In this document: in pieces, positions 23,601 to 34,772 of the stretch
Layout of the letters: every line of letters begins with the position of its first letter
Numbering within the stretch: position 1 is the stretch's first letter
From: Triglochin maritima
Lineage: Eukaryota; Streptophyta; Magnoliopsida; Alismatales; Juncaginaceae
Reading direction: 5' to 3'
Assembly (NCBI GenBank): GCA_963682175.1
Contig: OY821775.1
Span: forward strand, 11,194,501-11,258,500
DNA length: 64,000 nt
Translations under genes and position numbers: made by a program
Notes under the pieces: model-generated
What the model was told of the DNA's origin: nothing
Databases searched by the model: none
Seen by the model: the letters and a program-made list of their open reading frames with translations, nothing else

Positions 23601-23657
23601 GAAGTCGGACGTGATGAAGGAGACGCGGAGGGTCCGGAGTACGGCCGGGAACTCCAT
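20624..23657 (-). CDS. Conserved plant coiled-coil protein, two exons
   Basis: Model: complement of 22672-23657 joined to 20624-20804, 388 residues. The donor CCGAG|GTATTT and acceptor CTGCCAG|GGG keep the frame through a split AGG codon. Residues about 20-115 form a coiled coil (DNRRLESEVAFLQQIL, AARKVAELEEVINDLLAAN). Residues about 135-185 are charged, with a basic patch NPKKKR that may act as a nuclear signal. Residues about 190-260 hold three 25-residue tandem repeats keyed on PARN/PSRN and KKC/KKF. The C-terminal part, spanning the intron (SDFIKDPELCLKAVCALYRQ, then KYDAGGLDFCNQVVARYSKQL), looks like a conserved plant module that I cannot name. The start at 23657 fits the first coiled-coil heptads and no longer frame exists. 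The 1.87 kb intron carries a MITE. Function unknown; a structural or nuclear scaffold role is only a guess. Confidence 0.82.
21409..21916. mobile_element. Long-TIR MITE in an intron, 9-bp target duplication
   Basis: About 508 bp with arms GGTTAATTACAGTTTGTCCC (left) and GGGGACAAACGTAATTAACC (right). The arms extend over more than 150 bp (CCTGAACTTT, CACCCTTAAACTTT and their inverses). Flanked by identical ATTTATAAT at 21400-21408 and 21917-21925, suggesting a Mutator-type origin. It lies in the single intron of the coiled-coil gene and should be spliced out. Transcribed, it would fold as a long hairpin. Confidence 0.87.
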
Positions 23658-23889
23658 CGGAACCCTAGACGTCGCCGGAGATGTGGGACCAACACATAAC
23701 CAGGCTTACCGTGGTTGGAGTTCGGGGTCTTAACTTTGAATTAGATTCGGAATCACAACACTAAAACAGTGACCAGTGACCGGAGGCGGTGAGAGCGTAA
23801 CTAACAGTGCCGGACTAATTCCTGCATCCTGTTCCATCCCTATGTCAGGTTCTCTTCCTGTCACGTCAACTCATCCAACTCGTCAAATA

Positions 23890-24250
23890 AATCTTCTTAA
23901 TCACGCCCGACGCCCGGGTTACCCCCAACCACCTTACATTTTCTCTCACTCTACGTCATTTGGAGATCAATTCTGGTTAAAATATATAAAAAAATCTACA
24001 AAATCAAAACAAATAAAAACACATTTTCATATATATTTTTTTGAAAAAACATTTTAAAACGAATTTTTAACATTTTTAACAAAAATAAAAATAATAAAAA
24101 TAAAAAATAAACGGGCCAACAGGGGGACACGTGCCCCACCCGGGACACCCAACACTTGGGCAAGTGCCCTGGGCAGCTGCCCACTCGTTAACAAGGGGGC
24201 GCTCGGGCTGGGTGCCCGGGCACAGGCCCTCCCTTAACTATGCTCTGATA
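23890..24250. mobile_element. Harbinger-like MITE (related to 18691-19511)
   Basis: The left part TTAATCACGCCCG...GCCCGGGTTACCCCC matches the end of the Harbinger MITE at 18691-19511 read inverted. The right end GCCCTCCCTTAACTATGCTC matches the GAGCAT...TTAA style of the same family. The left terminus looks worn and no TAA pair was confirmed. It lies just upstream of the coiled-coil gene start and may include promoter sequence. Confidence 0.58.
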
Positions 24251-24639
24251 GGGACCATTGGGCAGTCACTAGTAAGTGTAGGATAGAAAATGGAAAATAA
24301 ATAAGATTTTTTTCTTAAAATAACGATGAAAAATTTAAAAGAATATTTTTCAAAATATTCAACAAAAAAAATAAAATTTGAAGAATATGCTCTTTAGAAA
24401 CTTATTTGGCAAATTATGTACATTAAAAACAATCATCAGATGTCATTTTCATTAAATAAAAACGACATCTATGATGTCATTTTTAACTTAATTGAAAACG
24501 ACACTGGTGATGTCGTTTTCAACCTAGGTAAAAATGTTATTCGAGATTAATTAGACCTTAAGTAATTAATTATAATTTTCAGGAGCAATTGATGTATATT
24601 AAGTGTGTCGAGCACGTCATTCAGTTCAACGCGTGGAAT

Positions 24640-25900
24640 ATGGGAGATGGAAGAGTGTGATTTGTTAAAGATTATTGGATTTGGTGTCGTGTCTCGTTTG
24701 CAATGACTGCAATTAGATTGGAATCAGATCCGTGTTGTTGCGGAGAGGTGGTGGCCTGAGACACACACCTTCCATTTTAGACACGAGGAGATGACCATTA
24801 CGCTACAAGACGTAGCTATGCTTAGCGATCTTCGTGTTGACGGTTTGACGGTGTGTGCAACCTTAGATCATGATTGACCTGAGGTTTGCATTAATCTGTT
24901 GGGTGCTGAAGAAGAAGAAGAAGAAGAAGAAGAAGAAGAAGCGACAACTGCAGTGAAATGTGGATACGTGTTATTGTAGTGGTTGCAACAAAATGATCAA
25001 GTTGTGGCACCAGATGCAACATATGAGGAGGTGATGCAGCACACAAGAGCATATATTTTGTTTCAATTAGGATCCGAGATAGTATGTGATAAGAGTGGAA
25101 ACAAAGTTCACCTTAGATATTTACTCTTGTTGGAGAATCTATTTGAATGTGGAAACTACATTTGGGGAGTTGCATCATTAGTTGTTCTATACAACTATAT
25201 GGACCATGCCTGTCTGAAAAATGGGAAACAAGTAGTTGTTTTTTTGACATTGTTACATATTTGGTGTAGGAAACATCTTCATGTCGGACGACCATCTAGA
25301 ATTCCCGGTGTGCAACTTTCATTGTGTCATTTAGGTTCACAGTTGCGGACTCGTATATCGTGAGTGAACAATGTGAAGACGGTTCAGATTGAATTTTACA
25401 GAAATGAGTTGGACGTTCAAGAAGAAAATCAAGTTTCTTGGACCCCATACGAAGAAGTGCATCTGATGGCACTACCTGTTGATTACAAGCAAGGACATGA
25501 AGTCTGGATGACTAGAACATAGATTGTTTGTTTTGGAGTTGCCGTTATGCACGTGCCAGACAGGGTGATGCGTCAATTTGGAATGCGTCAACATATTCCA
25601 GAATTAATGGAGATTTGCAAGATGAAGAAGGCTTAGGGGAAGCCTAGAGAAAAGTAGTTGCAAGAGCAGTAGTTATACATTCAGGCATGGTCACGTCGTC
25701 AAGAGTTTGTGCAGATTGATGCACCTTCACTGCTAAAAGATCTAGCTACTTGTAGATGTATTTACATGGAATGATATTGATAGATTACGGTTCGATGACT
25801 GACGAGAAGAGTTGGAGATGAAGAATTACCGAATTATAGACCTTCAGTTGCTAGGGATCGTTTTTGTAAGAAATTGAATTTCTTTTGTTTTTACTTAATA
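24640..25900 (+). pseudogene. PMD gene, second copy, decayed
   Basis: Plus-strand pieces match the PMD gene at 15740-17409: EEMTITLQDVAMLSDLRVDG (24788), a Glu run from a GAA microsatellite (24908-24943), VVAPDATYEEVMQHTRAYIL (about 25005-25060), KVHLRYLLLLENLFECGNYI (25097-25160), VVLYNYMDHACLKNGKQ and, further on, DYKQGHEVWM and MHVPDRVMRQFGMRQHI. Several stops (near 24878, 24978, 25363 and 25520) make it non-functional. One uninterrupted frame of 126 codons survives at 24983-25363, longer than the intact part of the first copy. Confidence 0.75.
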
Positions 25901-26679
25901 TTTTTATTTTTTATATTCTAATCATAATTTTCGTATTTTTTTCCAGCTTTACGGTTTACACGGGTTACATCAAGATATCGATCAACTTGAAGGGATGTAA
26001 TCTGCAAACAACCCCACATGGTCAATAACAACAAAATTGAAGAAAAAAAATCAAGGAAATGGTGTCGTGTTTTGGGAGTGTAGATCCGTCCTTGAAGTTT
26101 TCAGAAGGTATACGGTCCGAACCAGATCGTCAAGTTTATGAGGAGAATCTACCAGAAATAGGAGTGTCACTTGATGAAGATGATAATTTCATTTTCACAG
26201 GGGTGTCTGCTTCTCCGATGGGGGAATTCTGACTCAAGAATCGTGCAACACCACTTTCTTTCAAGGTGAAGGTTCATCATTTCATGTAGGTGAAAGTTCA
26301 GGATTTCAAGCTCCTGAAGTAGAAAGAGGTGATGGTGGTGGAGTTGCTGAAGATGATGCCGGTGTGATAACTCAGGTTTACACTCGTCGTGCTTCAAATG
26401 TCCCACGACGAGGTGGGCGCACCCAAATTCCTACTAAAGTATTCTCTTCACCTTAGTTGTAATTACATTGTGGTTTAATACATTCTGACTATTGGATGTT
26501 TGTTATTGGATGCTTGTTGTTGGATGAGATTGAAATCACATTTAATTACATTGTATGCTTGTTATTGGATGAGATTGGAATCACATTTTTTTCTCAGACG
26601 TGTAGAAGACTTGGAAATAAAATCCAAGAGAATGAATGCAAAAATAGAATTCCAGGATTTTTGTCTTCTGCTAAAACGA

Positions 26680-26820
26680 CAGTACCAGAGCCATTTTTGC
26701 TTGCATAAAAACGACAATGGTATTCCCGTTTTCGTTTAATAAAAATGGCAATACCAGTGTCGTCTTTATTCAAGAAAAAAGGCATTGGTGGTGTCGTTTT
26801 AGCAGAAGACAGAATTCGAG
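26680..26820. repeat. Palindromic motif block of the MULE family
   Basis: Five or more alternating units: AAAACGACAGTACCAGAGCC, AAAACGACAATGGTATTCCC, AAATGGCAATACCAGTGTCG and GGTGGTGTCGTTTT. The spacing and orientation echo the subterminal blocks of the other MULE copies. Confidence 0.7.
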
Positions 26821-26941
26821 GCATTCTGTCTTCGGTCATTTTTATTTTCATCTAAAGGAAGAGGTTTGGTTTCCAGTTTTTTCTGAAGTAGGCAAATTTA
26901 TAAAATCAAACTTCTTCTACTAGCCATGGTTACCACATAAT

Positions 26942-28813
26942 TGAAGGGAATGTGTTCTAAAAGTTATACTTTTATATGTCAATTATTATTAATTGAATGT
27001 GAAAACATTTTTTCCATTGATTAATGTATTCGTCTTTTAGAAGTGTTAAGGAAGAGACTCTTGGTCCTTTACCGTAGATCTCTAAAAGATAATGGTTTAC
27101 ATAAATCAAAACTTATTCACAATCATAGTAATTAACATAAAACATTAATTACCGAGATAAGATTGTCGTGTTGATCATCGATTATTGTAGCTCTACAAAT
27201 ATTTGACGACATGATTATATAAAAGAGGAAAATGGTTACTTTTATATATCGCATAGACCTAACAAGTGAAACATTATGGAATTGTGTTAGGTGTCACTAA
27301 TATTTTCATTGTGTCTTGAATCCTAAGATATGAAACGACTATATAAATGGATCGTGTTTAGTTCGAGTGGAACAAGACATCTATGCTAATTGGGTAACTA
27401 TAATGTGTAGCTAGATACCGCTTATAGTTTATGATATTAAGTGTTTAATATCATTGTCAATCTAGCTTAGATCCTCCTATATGTCACACCACAAAACTGG
27501 AAACAAGAAGCTTGATTTTGAGTTCATATGATGTGTCGGGTTTCATGTGAAATGTGACACATGTGGTGAATCAACAAAATCAATATATGATGAAAATTGA
27601 CCTAATTAGAATCATGAATAAATTCATATAAGATGTATGTATTATGGGGTGTAATCGTTTAACATTACATAGGATAATAAACTATATGATATATGAATTT
27701 GCTAAAAAACCCAATGATCAAATTTTGTTAGAAGTAAATTCAAAATTTGACAAAGGCAAAATCAGAATCAAAACAGTAGACCGTTTCGGGACCGGTCGAC
27801 CAATTTCTTTGGAACGGTCGACCGTGCAAAGATCGAATACGCGGGTGGTCGACCAAAATTACCAGGATGTGTCTTGATAATAGGATCGGTCGACCGAGGG
27901 TAGTAAACGGTCGACGGAAAATCTCCAGGAGATGTCTTGGTGATATAACGATCGACTAGTTGAGTGACACAGTCAACCGAAATGTACAAGGAGAATTTTG
28001 GTAACTAAACGATCGACTGGAGTGAGATGTGGTTCGACCGAAATTTTTCAGAGAATTTTTCTCATGAATATTCGGTCGACCTTCTAGCTCACGGTCCGAC
28101 CGAACATGGAAAATTCATAACCGTTTGGTAGATCGAGTGGTGATTTCGGTCGACCGTTCGGTATAACTCTCTCTTGAATTATTAAGAGATTATTGTTGAT
28201 CATAAGCTGGATTTATTCTAATTATGGTCAAACAGTTTTGAGCATGATTATGTGTCAATTTTTCATTGGGTTTATGGAGAGAAAATCAAGAGATCATGAG
28301 ATAGAGGTTAACTCATGATGTGAGTGTTTTAGGAGCCTATAAATAAGTCTCATCACCCTACTTGTTTGAGGTTATTGCAAAAATTCTCTCTCTCTCTCTC
28401 TCTCTCCCTAACCTCCCCACTAATCCATCAGAATTTCTCTTAATTATTTTCAGATTTTGGAGATTAAATCTCAAGGAGCTTTAGAGATGTTATTAGTTAG
28501 ATTCTAAACTTAATTAGAGATTGATTGACTAGCTCATTTCTCTCTAATTTTGTTTAGATTTTGGTGAATACTTGGATGCGGATCGGTGGACGATTCGATG
28601 AACAACGCAACTCCGGATCTTCATAAATGTTTTAGAGAACCTTTGAGTATGATCATCTTTTCTTTTTTTTTATTTTAATATATGTAGATTTGCATGATAT
28701 TAGAATAAACACAAAATAATGTACATGAAGTCACTGAAAATATGAATATCGATCTTGTATGCATGTATAAAAAAATTAAAATATACACATCCATAAGGAT
28801 ACAAAATCCTACA
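26942..28813 (+). mobile_element. 5' LTR of a retrotransposon
   Basis: 1872 bp running TGAAGGGAATG to CCTACA, collinear with the solo LTRs at 8443, 48912 and 51605 but shorter by about 300 bp. TATAAATA lies at 28338-28345, followed by a CT-microsatellite leader (28384-28406). Unlike the other three it is followed at once by a primer binding site, so it is the 5' LTR of an element that once had an internal region. The matching 3' LTR is not in the window downstream. Confidence 0.82.
27780..28165. repeat. Cluster of GGTCGACC palindromes in the LTR
   Basis: At least seven copies of CGGTCGACCG or one-base variants, spaced irregularly by about 20-80 bp, in an otherwise AT-rich LTR. The same segment in the sister LTRs shows GGTTAACC, GGTCAACC and GGTTGACC variants. 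It sits upstream of the TATA box. Confidence 0.85.
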
Positions 28814-28814
28814 G

Positions 28815-28826
28815 TGGTATCAGATC
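28815..28826 (+). promoter_or_regulatory. Primer binding site, initiator tRNA-Met type
   Basis: TGGTATCAGATC starts two bases after the LTR end. It matches the common plant retrotransposon primer site TGGTATCAGAGC (initiator Met tRNA 3' end) with one change. Confidence 0.82.
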
Positions 28827-29869
28827 ATTTAGTCCATATTTTCAATGATTAGACTATATAATTAATTTTAGTTTACCATCTCCAATCGAAACAATTAATG
28901 TTTTATGTCTTTTTCTAGTTTTTTGACAGTTTTGTTGATTTAATTCTAAGTGACTTCTTTGATAGTTTTAAATGGTTTAAAATACATCATGTGAATGTTA
29001 GAATTACGATCTAGACTTATGTCTAATATATAAAATTTTCTTTTTAATATTAAATGATTATTTTATGAGGAGTCGACAAAGGAAAGAGACATAAGTTTAT
29101 CTTTCGTTAAAAATATTTTTTTTGAAAATTGAATAAACAGTGGTTCAAATGTTTTATATTTTGAACTATGGATGTACAAAATCATTTTTAATGGATTTTA
29201 AATGATTTTGGAATTATTTGATTTAGAGATGAAAGGTAAACTAAATCGAGTAATATATAGTAAATGTACATGCGTTGCTCTAGTTGTTTTTTACAGAGAT
29301 ATGTGAGTTTGTATGTTCCGACAAAGCCATGCGTGAATTAATGTGTATGTATTTATTATTATTATTATTATTCAATCATTGATGAATTGCATTGCATTAC
29401 CATTATTATTATTATTATTCAATTATTAAGAAACCTATAGAAGTCTTACAATTAAGTCAATATCCATTTGAATTCAATAGGAAATCGACGAAACATAGAA
29501 ATTCTCTTAAATCGTGATTTCTGGATGAAACTGGTCGACCAATAGGCTATCTGGTTTGACCGGATTTCAACAGACAATTTTTCCTTTGTCAAACGATTGA
29601 CCAGACCCTCTTGTAGGTTGACCGATTCTAATATATGGTATCCCAGTCTAAATCGGTCGACTGAAACCTTTTTCCCGTTCGCCCGAATCATGATGTCAAC
29701 CGATAGTACCCACTTCGACCGATACAAACGTCTTAACCTATCATTTGTTGACACGTGTGCTGGTTAGAGTGGACACCGGTCGCCCAAAACTTATGTTTTG
29801 TTCGACCGTTTAAACTTCTTCAATATGACCATTATATTTATCATATTTAACAACGGTCGTATACAAAAT
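28827..29869 (+). other. Retrotransposon internal remnant / unassigned DNA
   Basis: AT-rich leader-like sequence after the primer site, with no gag or pol motif. It contains two ATT microsatellites (29352-29372 and 29402-29421) and, at 29530-29820, another cluster of degenerate GGTCGACC motifs similar to the LTR cluster. It could be a non-autonomous internal region or a truncated second LTR. Confidence 0.4.
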
Positions 29870-29896
29870 CCCCCCCCCCCCCCCCCCCCCCCCCCC
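29870..29896. repeat. Poly-C tract, 27 bases
   Basis: Twenty-seven consecutive C at the end of the GGTCGACC-containing block, with no coding context. Confidence 0.97.
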
Positions 29897-30546
29897 ACAT
29901 ATGATACAGAATTGTAAATAAAATGGATAGACAAATAACTAGAAAAAATATATAATAAGTAATTATTTGTTTGGTACTTTGGATAATAGGATTTTAGTTT
30001 TCAATAAGGTGATAACTATTGAAAACAATAGTAATAGTGTAATACAATAGGTTAGTAATAGTATTTCGTACATAATATGCTTTATAATTTGGAAAACCAA
30101 AATACTATATATATATATATATTTGTTTACTTATTTAAAATTGAACATGTAAATAGATAACAACACGACAGTATCACGGTACCCATTTATGTAACAGTTT
30201 AGCAGGAGACCAATAATAGAGATAAAATTATTAAACATATAGGGGGATACATAACCCACCAGCTGGGGGGTGGGCGGCGGCGGCATCTTGCTTAATGCCG
30301 CCATCCGAGACGATCTGTTTCAACACCAGGTTAACCGGAGTCCCAGTGCTGAGGAGATAGAGCCTAACTCAAAATGATCAACTTCTGCAGACACCAACGC
30401 CGTGGACTTTTAGTGGGCTACTTAATGATTTCCTTCGGGACCGAGAAACTTTATTTTCAGTTTTTGGTCTTCTTGTCTCCGTGCCTTACAGGGTTGATTT
30501 TTGTGTTTTCTGCTGTTCTAGTTAGCATTTTCTGGCGTGTAAATAA

Positions 30547-31325
30547 GAGGGGGACCTCGCTTGTGAATCTGGTGTTTTTTCCCATGAAACTTGGTTTTAA
30601 TTGCACTAATAATAAAAAAAGAATGAACCTCCCAAAAAAATTACGAAATACAAAATAATGTTTTAGACGTACACTTAAAACTGGACTTGAAAAAAATTGT
30701 CTCTATTCTAAGTTGAAAATGAAACTTTTTGATGAAAAATAAAACATTCTTCCACCAACACCGTGGACTTTTAGTGGGACTACTAAGGTTTTGTTTGGAC
30801 GGGGCTCATAAATATGAGTTTCCGGTAGGAAATCTGCTTCTGGGAACAGTTTCTTATCCAAATGTTGTGAATTGTTTGGATGAATAGACTGTTTCTGGGA
30901 GCCACAAATGTCTTGTCGAAGTAAATTCTCAAATTATCCTCAAATTTTGATTAAATAAAATTTATGCAAGTATATGTTGGAATTAGCATGAGTAAAATCG
31001 TCACAAAAATCCAACAAGTGGATGAGCTGCCACAAGCTCATCTTACGAGCTTCTCCATCTTAATACAAAACACTCCGTGTTAGGATCCCATTGTAACTGT
31101 TTTATGTTGAGATATTTTTTTTATTTTTCATCAAGTTTCAAGCTAAACCAAATACTATCATTTTTCAAGTTGAGTTTCGATTTGAAATAAGAGTTGACAG
31201 CCGTACGTCTAAAACATTATTTTGTATTTCGTAATTTTTTGGGAGGTTCTTTTTATATATATTTAATTAGTGCAATTAAAGCCAAGTTTCGTAGGGGAAA
31301 AAACACCGGATTCACAAGCGAGGTC
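30547..31325. repeat. Foldback inverted repeat, about 130-200 bp arms
   Basis: GGGACCTCGCTTGTGAAT...TTTTAGACGTAC at 30551-30673 recurs inverted at about 31200-31325 with few differences. Inner parts also pair (TTTTGATGAAAAATAAAA near 30730 with its inverse near 31115). The arms are separated by about 400-500 bp containing a GTTTTGTTTGGACGGGGCTC-type segment. No target duplication was found. A transcript would form a long hairpin. Confidence 0.7.
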
Positions 31326-31564
31326 CCACTCTGGTCGTTACTCGTCAAACTCACGTCCCAGGGAGGAACGGCGGAGACCGACGGAAGGAAAACTGGAAAA
31401 CCACAACGACGCTCGATGTCTCACCGCTGCAAGCAAAAAATCACCGGTAGGAATGACTACGCGCCCGCCCTCCAAGTTCCGTTCTAACCATCGACCGCCT
31501 TGGTGGAAGTGTCCATCGGACTTAATGGTTTCCTTACTTGAGATGATCAAGTAATACTGCATTT

Positions 31565-32490
31565 CTCGGATTTCTTCAGTAAAGAAACGTGTTTTTAGTG
31601 GATTTAGCGAATGACATTGGCATGGTTTGGTGCCACGATGGATATATTTAGCGTTTGCTTCGTACTAAAAATGACCAGTTAATAGCATTTGAGTTTGACA
31701 TTGTGAATTAGAGTTTGTAGAATGAAATGATTTCTTTTCTTGTAGGAAGAGGGATTTGGTTGACCCTTTAAAACTTGATTTCTAGTGTTTTACGCGGAAC
31801 CATAAAGTAAGGTGATTGAATACAGATCCAATTTTCTCCTTGCTTGTTGGCTTAGATGCGGAGATTTATTAGGTCTTAAGTCGAAGTTTCGAATTGCATT
31901 AATTTGGGTGGTCATGAGTGACAGCGTGAGTGAGATATGAAGACGAATTTGTTTCCAGACGTAAAGAGGTGAAATTTAGGTAGGTATTATGTTTTACTTT
32001 TAGAATTTAATACTAAAATTAGGTATCAAGTTACTTAAGTTAAGTAATTATAAGATTACGAACTTCACCTTTACAAATTCAATAGTTAAACTTTTATCTT
32101 TTGTAATGCTTTGAGGTGTCGAGTCATTATTGTTCTGTTTAGAGGCTTTCTTATGTCAATTTTGCATCATAATTAGATGCATTTTCCAACTTAGCCTCAA
32201 CCCTCAATGTTACTCCATCTCACTTGGAGGTTGGAGCTTCCTTAATGTATTTCCTGCACCTAAAAAATAGTTTCCGATGAATAAAATTCACTTTTGCATG
32301 GTTTGCCGTCAAAACCATTAGGGAATACACAATCTTAACATTCGACAAAAAACGAAAACACTTTACCTCTAAAGATAACATGCAAACGCCGTGCCATTTA
32401 ATAGTATAGGTAGATCAGTGAAACAAGTAGGAAGTTATTAAAAGTTGTTTTATTAGTTTGTTGAGGCCATTATATGCCTATTTTTTGAAT
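31565..32490. other. Intergenic, no gene recognised
   Basis: AT-rich DNA downstream of the SWEET gene. It probably includes the 3' untranslated region of SWEET near 32400-32495. No coding frame or repeat was identified. Confidence 0.45.
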
Positions 32491-32495
32491 AGATA

Positions 32496-34772
32496 TCAAT
32501 GATGAGCAGCTTCATTGAAGCTATCAGAATTATTCTCTGAATAAAATGGCTGCTCTGGTTTAAGAACTTCATTTTTCTCCACGTCCAAGTTCTTTTCAGG
32601 GGTCCTTCCCTTCCTGTAGATGCAATAAAGTACCAGCTGAAGCAACCCCATCGGACTTCCCAGGAAATTAGGAGACTGCAAGAATCCTTTGGTTAAAACA
32701 TAATAAACTAAAAAAAACATAACAAACAGTTACACTTCAGGTTATCTTGCATTTACCGCGATAAAAAGATCCTTGCCCAGAAGTCCATAGGCCATCCACA
32801 GAGAACTAGCGATGAATGAGAATAACGACAGATAGAAAGGCATGAATTCCACACTTTTGGTTAGAATGACCTGCCTCTGCATTGATATTGTAGAATTGTA
32901 AGGTTTTATTTTTGTTGATAGCAACTGCTAGTTTTGATGTCACAAAACTCTCCGTGCTTCATTTTCCAGTTCATAAAATCACGAGATATTTGGTATTGGA
33001 TAAACCTATATGAGTAAATGGTAAACAAATAGGAATATCAATGAGATGTAAGACATGTAAGCCTTGAAAGTACTATCAAGGCAATTGAGCCTCCTTGTAA
33101 GATTGCTATGGGTATTATTAGGTCAATAAATTCATTGGCTTGTGAAGACGATATTTACTTATATTCAGGAGTTTCAAAAGCTATTTCATTATCAAATTTG
33201 TTGAGATTTCCCTCTTTTGGTCTCTTTCCTTCAATCATTCCATCCCTCCCCCCCCCCCCCCCCCCCCCCCTCAATTGCAGTCCTTGACTAGTGTCAGACG
33301 TGGTGATTTATTTGACTGAAAACTTACCACTACAACAAGTGGGGAGCAGTACATGGATACAGATGCCACCACTCCTATGCTTCCAACAAAAATCTTCCTG
33401 TGACGATGATCGTTGAACGAGAAAGTTGCAACGGTTGCAGTCATGGCAAACAACAAGAATACAGGCACCAAGAACAGGGTGTTGTGTTTCTGTAATTCAT
33501 CAAATCAAAAGGAGGTAAATATGTTTTTTCTAACTGTTCTCGTAATGTTAAAGGCAGGCAAAGAGGTTCTTCTTGCTTATTTTATCATAGGAATATGCTT
33601 CATGAAAGGCCGGTCTATGTGACTACAATTTCTTTCGTATGACTTAAGCTAAGTGCAAAAAAATTGTTGTAGCTTTTAAGATTGAAAAACCATTCTCTTG
33701 CAAAAAGAAGTTTCATGAATAGCTGCAGAGCAGTTACGAGCTTACTCAATCATCCTTCGGAAAGTCAATAGTAGTAAGGAACTGCTTGCAAAAAGAACTG
33801 CTTATTCTGAAGTTCCTTCTCATTTTAAATTTAAATATCACCAAAATCCTCCAAAATTTTAAAATATCTTGAATATGCTCCAATTTGATCAAAAGTCAGA
33901 ATTACACTCTTTGATCTTAATTTTGATCCCAAGCAGATCCTACTTCGTATTAAAATTGACTTCTGAAGCTTCAATTCTTTATTTTAGCATGCTGTTAAAA
34001 AAGTTACATTCTTTCCTTCAGCATGACAAGTGTTTGGACTCTAAATATTGTCCAACGTACAATGAAATTTAGTTTAAATTTGAGGGTATTCAAAATTTCA
34101 TATTTCTCCATGCAAGGGGAAACGTGATGGGAGAAGAATCTTGATGCATTTTGCATATTCGAGTAACACTACATGCAAACAAAAACCTAGAATGACAATT
34201 CGTTTAACCTATTATCTTTGCCAAACTGAATTTATACTTTATGCTATCGAAATAAAAGATCTGATTGGAACATGCCTTTTGTTCTGCTGTAGCAAATCAT
34301 ATGTATATGGAAATGAATGAGGCCTCCAGGATTATCCCCAGGCCATTGATCGTGACCACGGGAAGGTTCTCCCAACCACGACTCACCATCGGCGAGCCAT
34401 ACCATGTGTAAAGAAGACAATTCAACAGCGCTATGATATAAGGTATGCAAGAGAATTCCTCTGTGCTCCTCTTCCTTATAACCCTTTTAAATGTTAATCT
34501 GGTAAAAACGTCATTGTAATCTTAGAAGTAAACACAAGATGTTTTGGATGAAAAAGAGATGATATAAATCTATGGTGGGGGATAAAGTTTAATTACATGG
34601 GTGCAGCATATAGAAGTAGAGAGGCTGCATTGCCTGCAGGAAGAAATTGAAGTTCCATATCAACAGGTTAAGTTTCTAACTTTCCATTCTTACTGATTAA
34701 AGAACTAAAAGAAACAAAAAAAGGCTAATAAATACCCATGATTCCTACAGCCACCCTTAGAGTCTCTGCCAT
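32496..34772 (-). CDS. SWEET: SWEET sugar transporter with an in-frame stop
   Basis: SWEETs are seven-helix bidirectional sugar uniporters of the plasma membrane or tonoplast. Model: complement of 34736-34772, 34597-34633, 34276-34498, 33328-33489, 32757-32876 and 32496-32675 (252 codons). The 37-, 37- and 120-nt exons are typical of the family. Motifs include [60 protein letters not shown], the second MtN3 repeat with [18 protein letters not shown], and [20 protein letters not shown], which fits clade I (SWEET1-3). Two oddities: codon 92 is TGA (34297-34299), where the family has Trp (SIYI-stop-FA), and the third intron starts with GC (AAG|GCATGT). All else is in frame, so this is either a very recent loss of function, an allele, or a base error. 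Intron 4 holds a poly-C run. Confidence 0.85.
33248..33270. repeat. Poly-C tract, 23 bases, in a SWEET intron
   Basis: Twenty-three consecutive C in the intron between SWEET exons 4 and 5, about 60 bp downstream of the exon-4 donor in the gene's own direction. Confidence 0.97.

Larger units (their letters stand above)
24380..26840 (+). mobile_element. Partial MULE carrying the PMD half
   Basis: The left end shares AGAAACTTATTTGGCAAATT and the AACGACA...TGTCATTTT block with the MULE at 12294-17714. It contains a PMD gene in the plus direction and then a motif block at 26680-26820 equivalent to the one between the two genes of the complete element. The transposase half is absent, so this looks like a deletion derivative or an element cut through its middle. 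Confidence 0.65.

Noticed and set aside
22800..23699. 299-codon plus-strand frame
   Set aside because: Antisense shadow of the coiled-coil gene exon, whose splice junction and conserved C-terminus support the minus strand.
33321..33335. CACTACAACAAG as a CACTA transposon left end
   Set aside because: It is the antisense of conserved SWEET codons at an exon end, followed by a proper splice donor.
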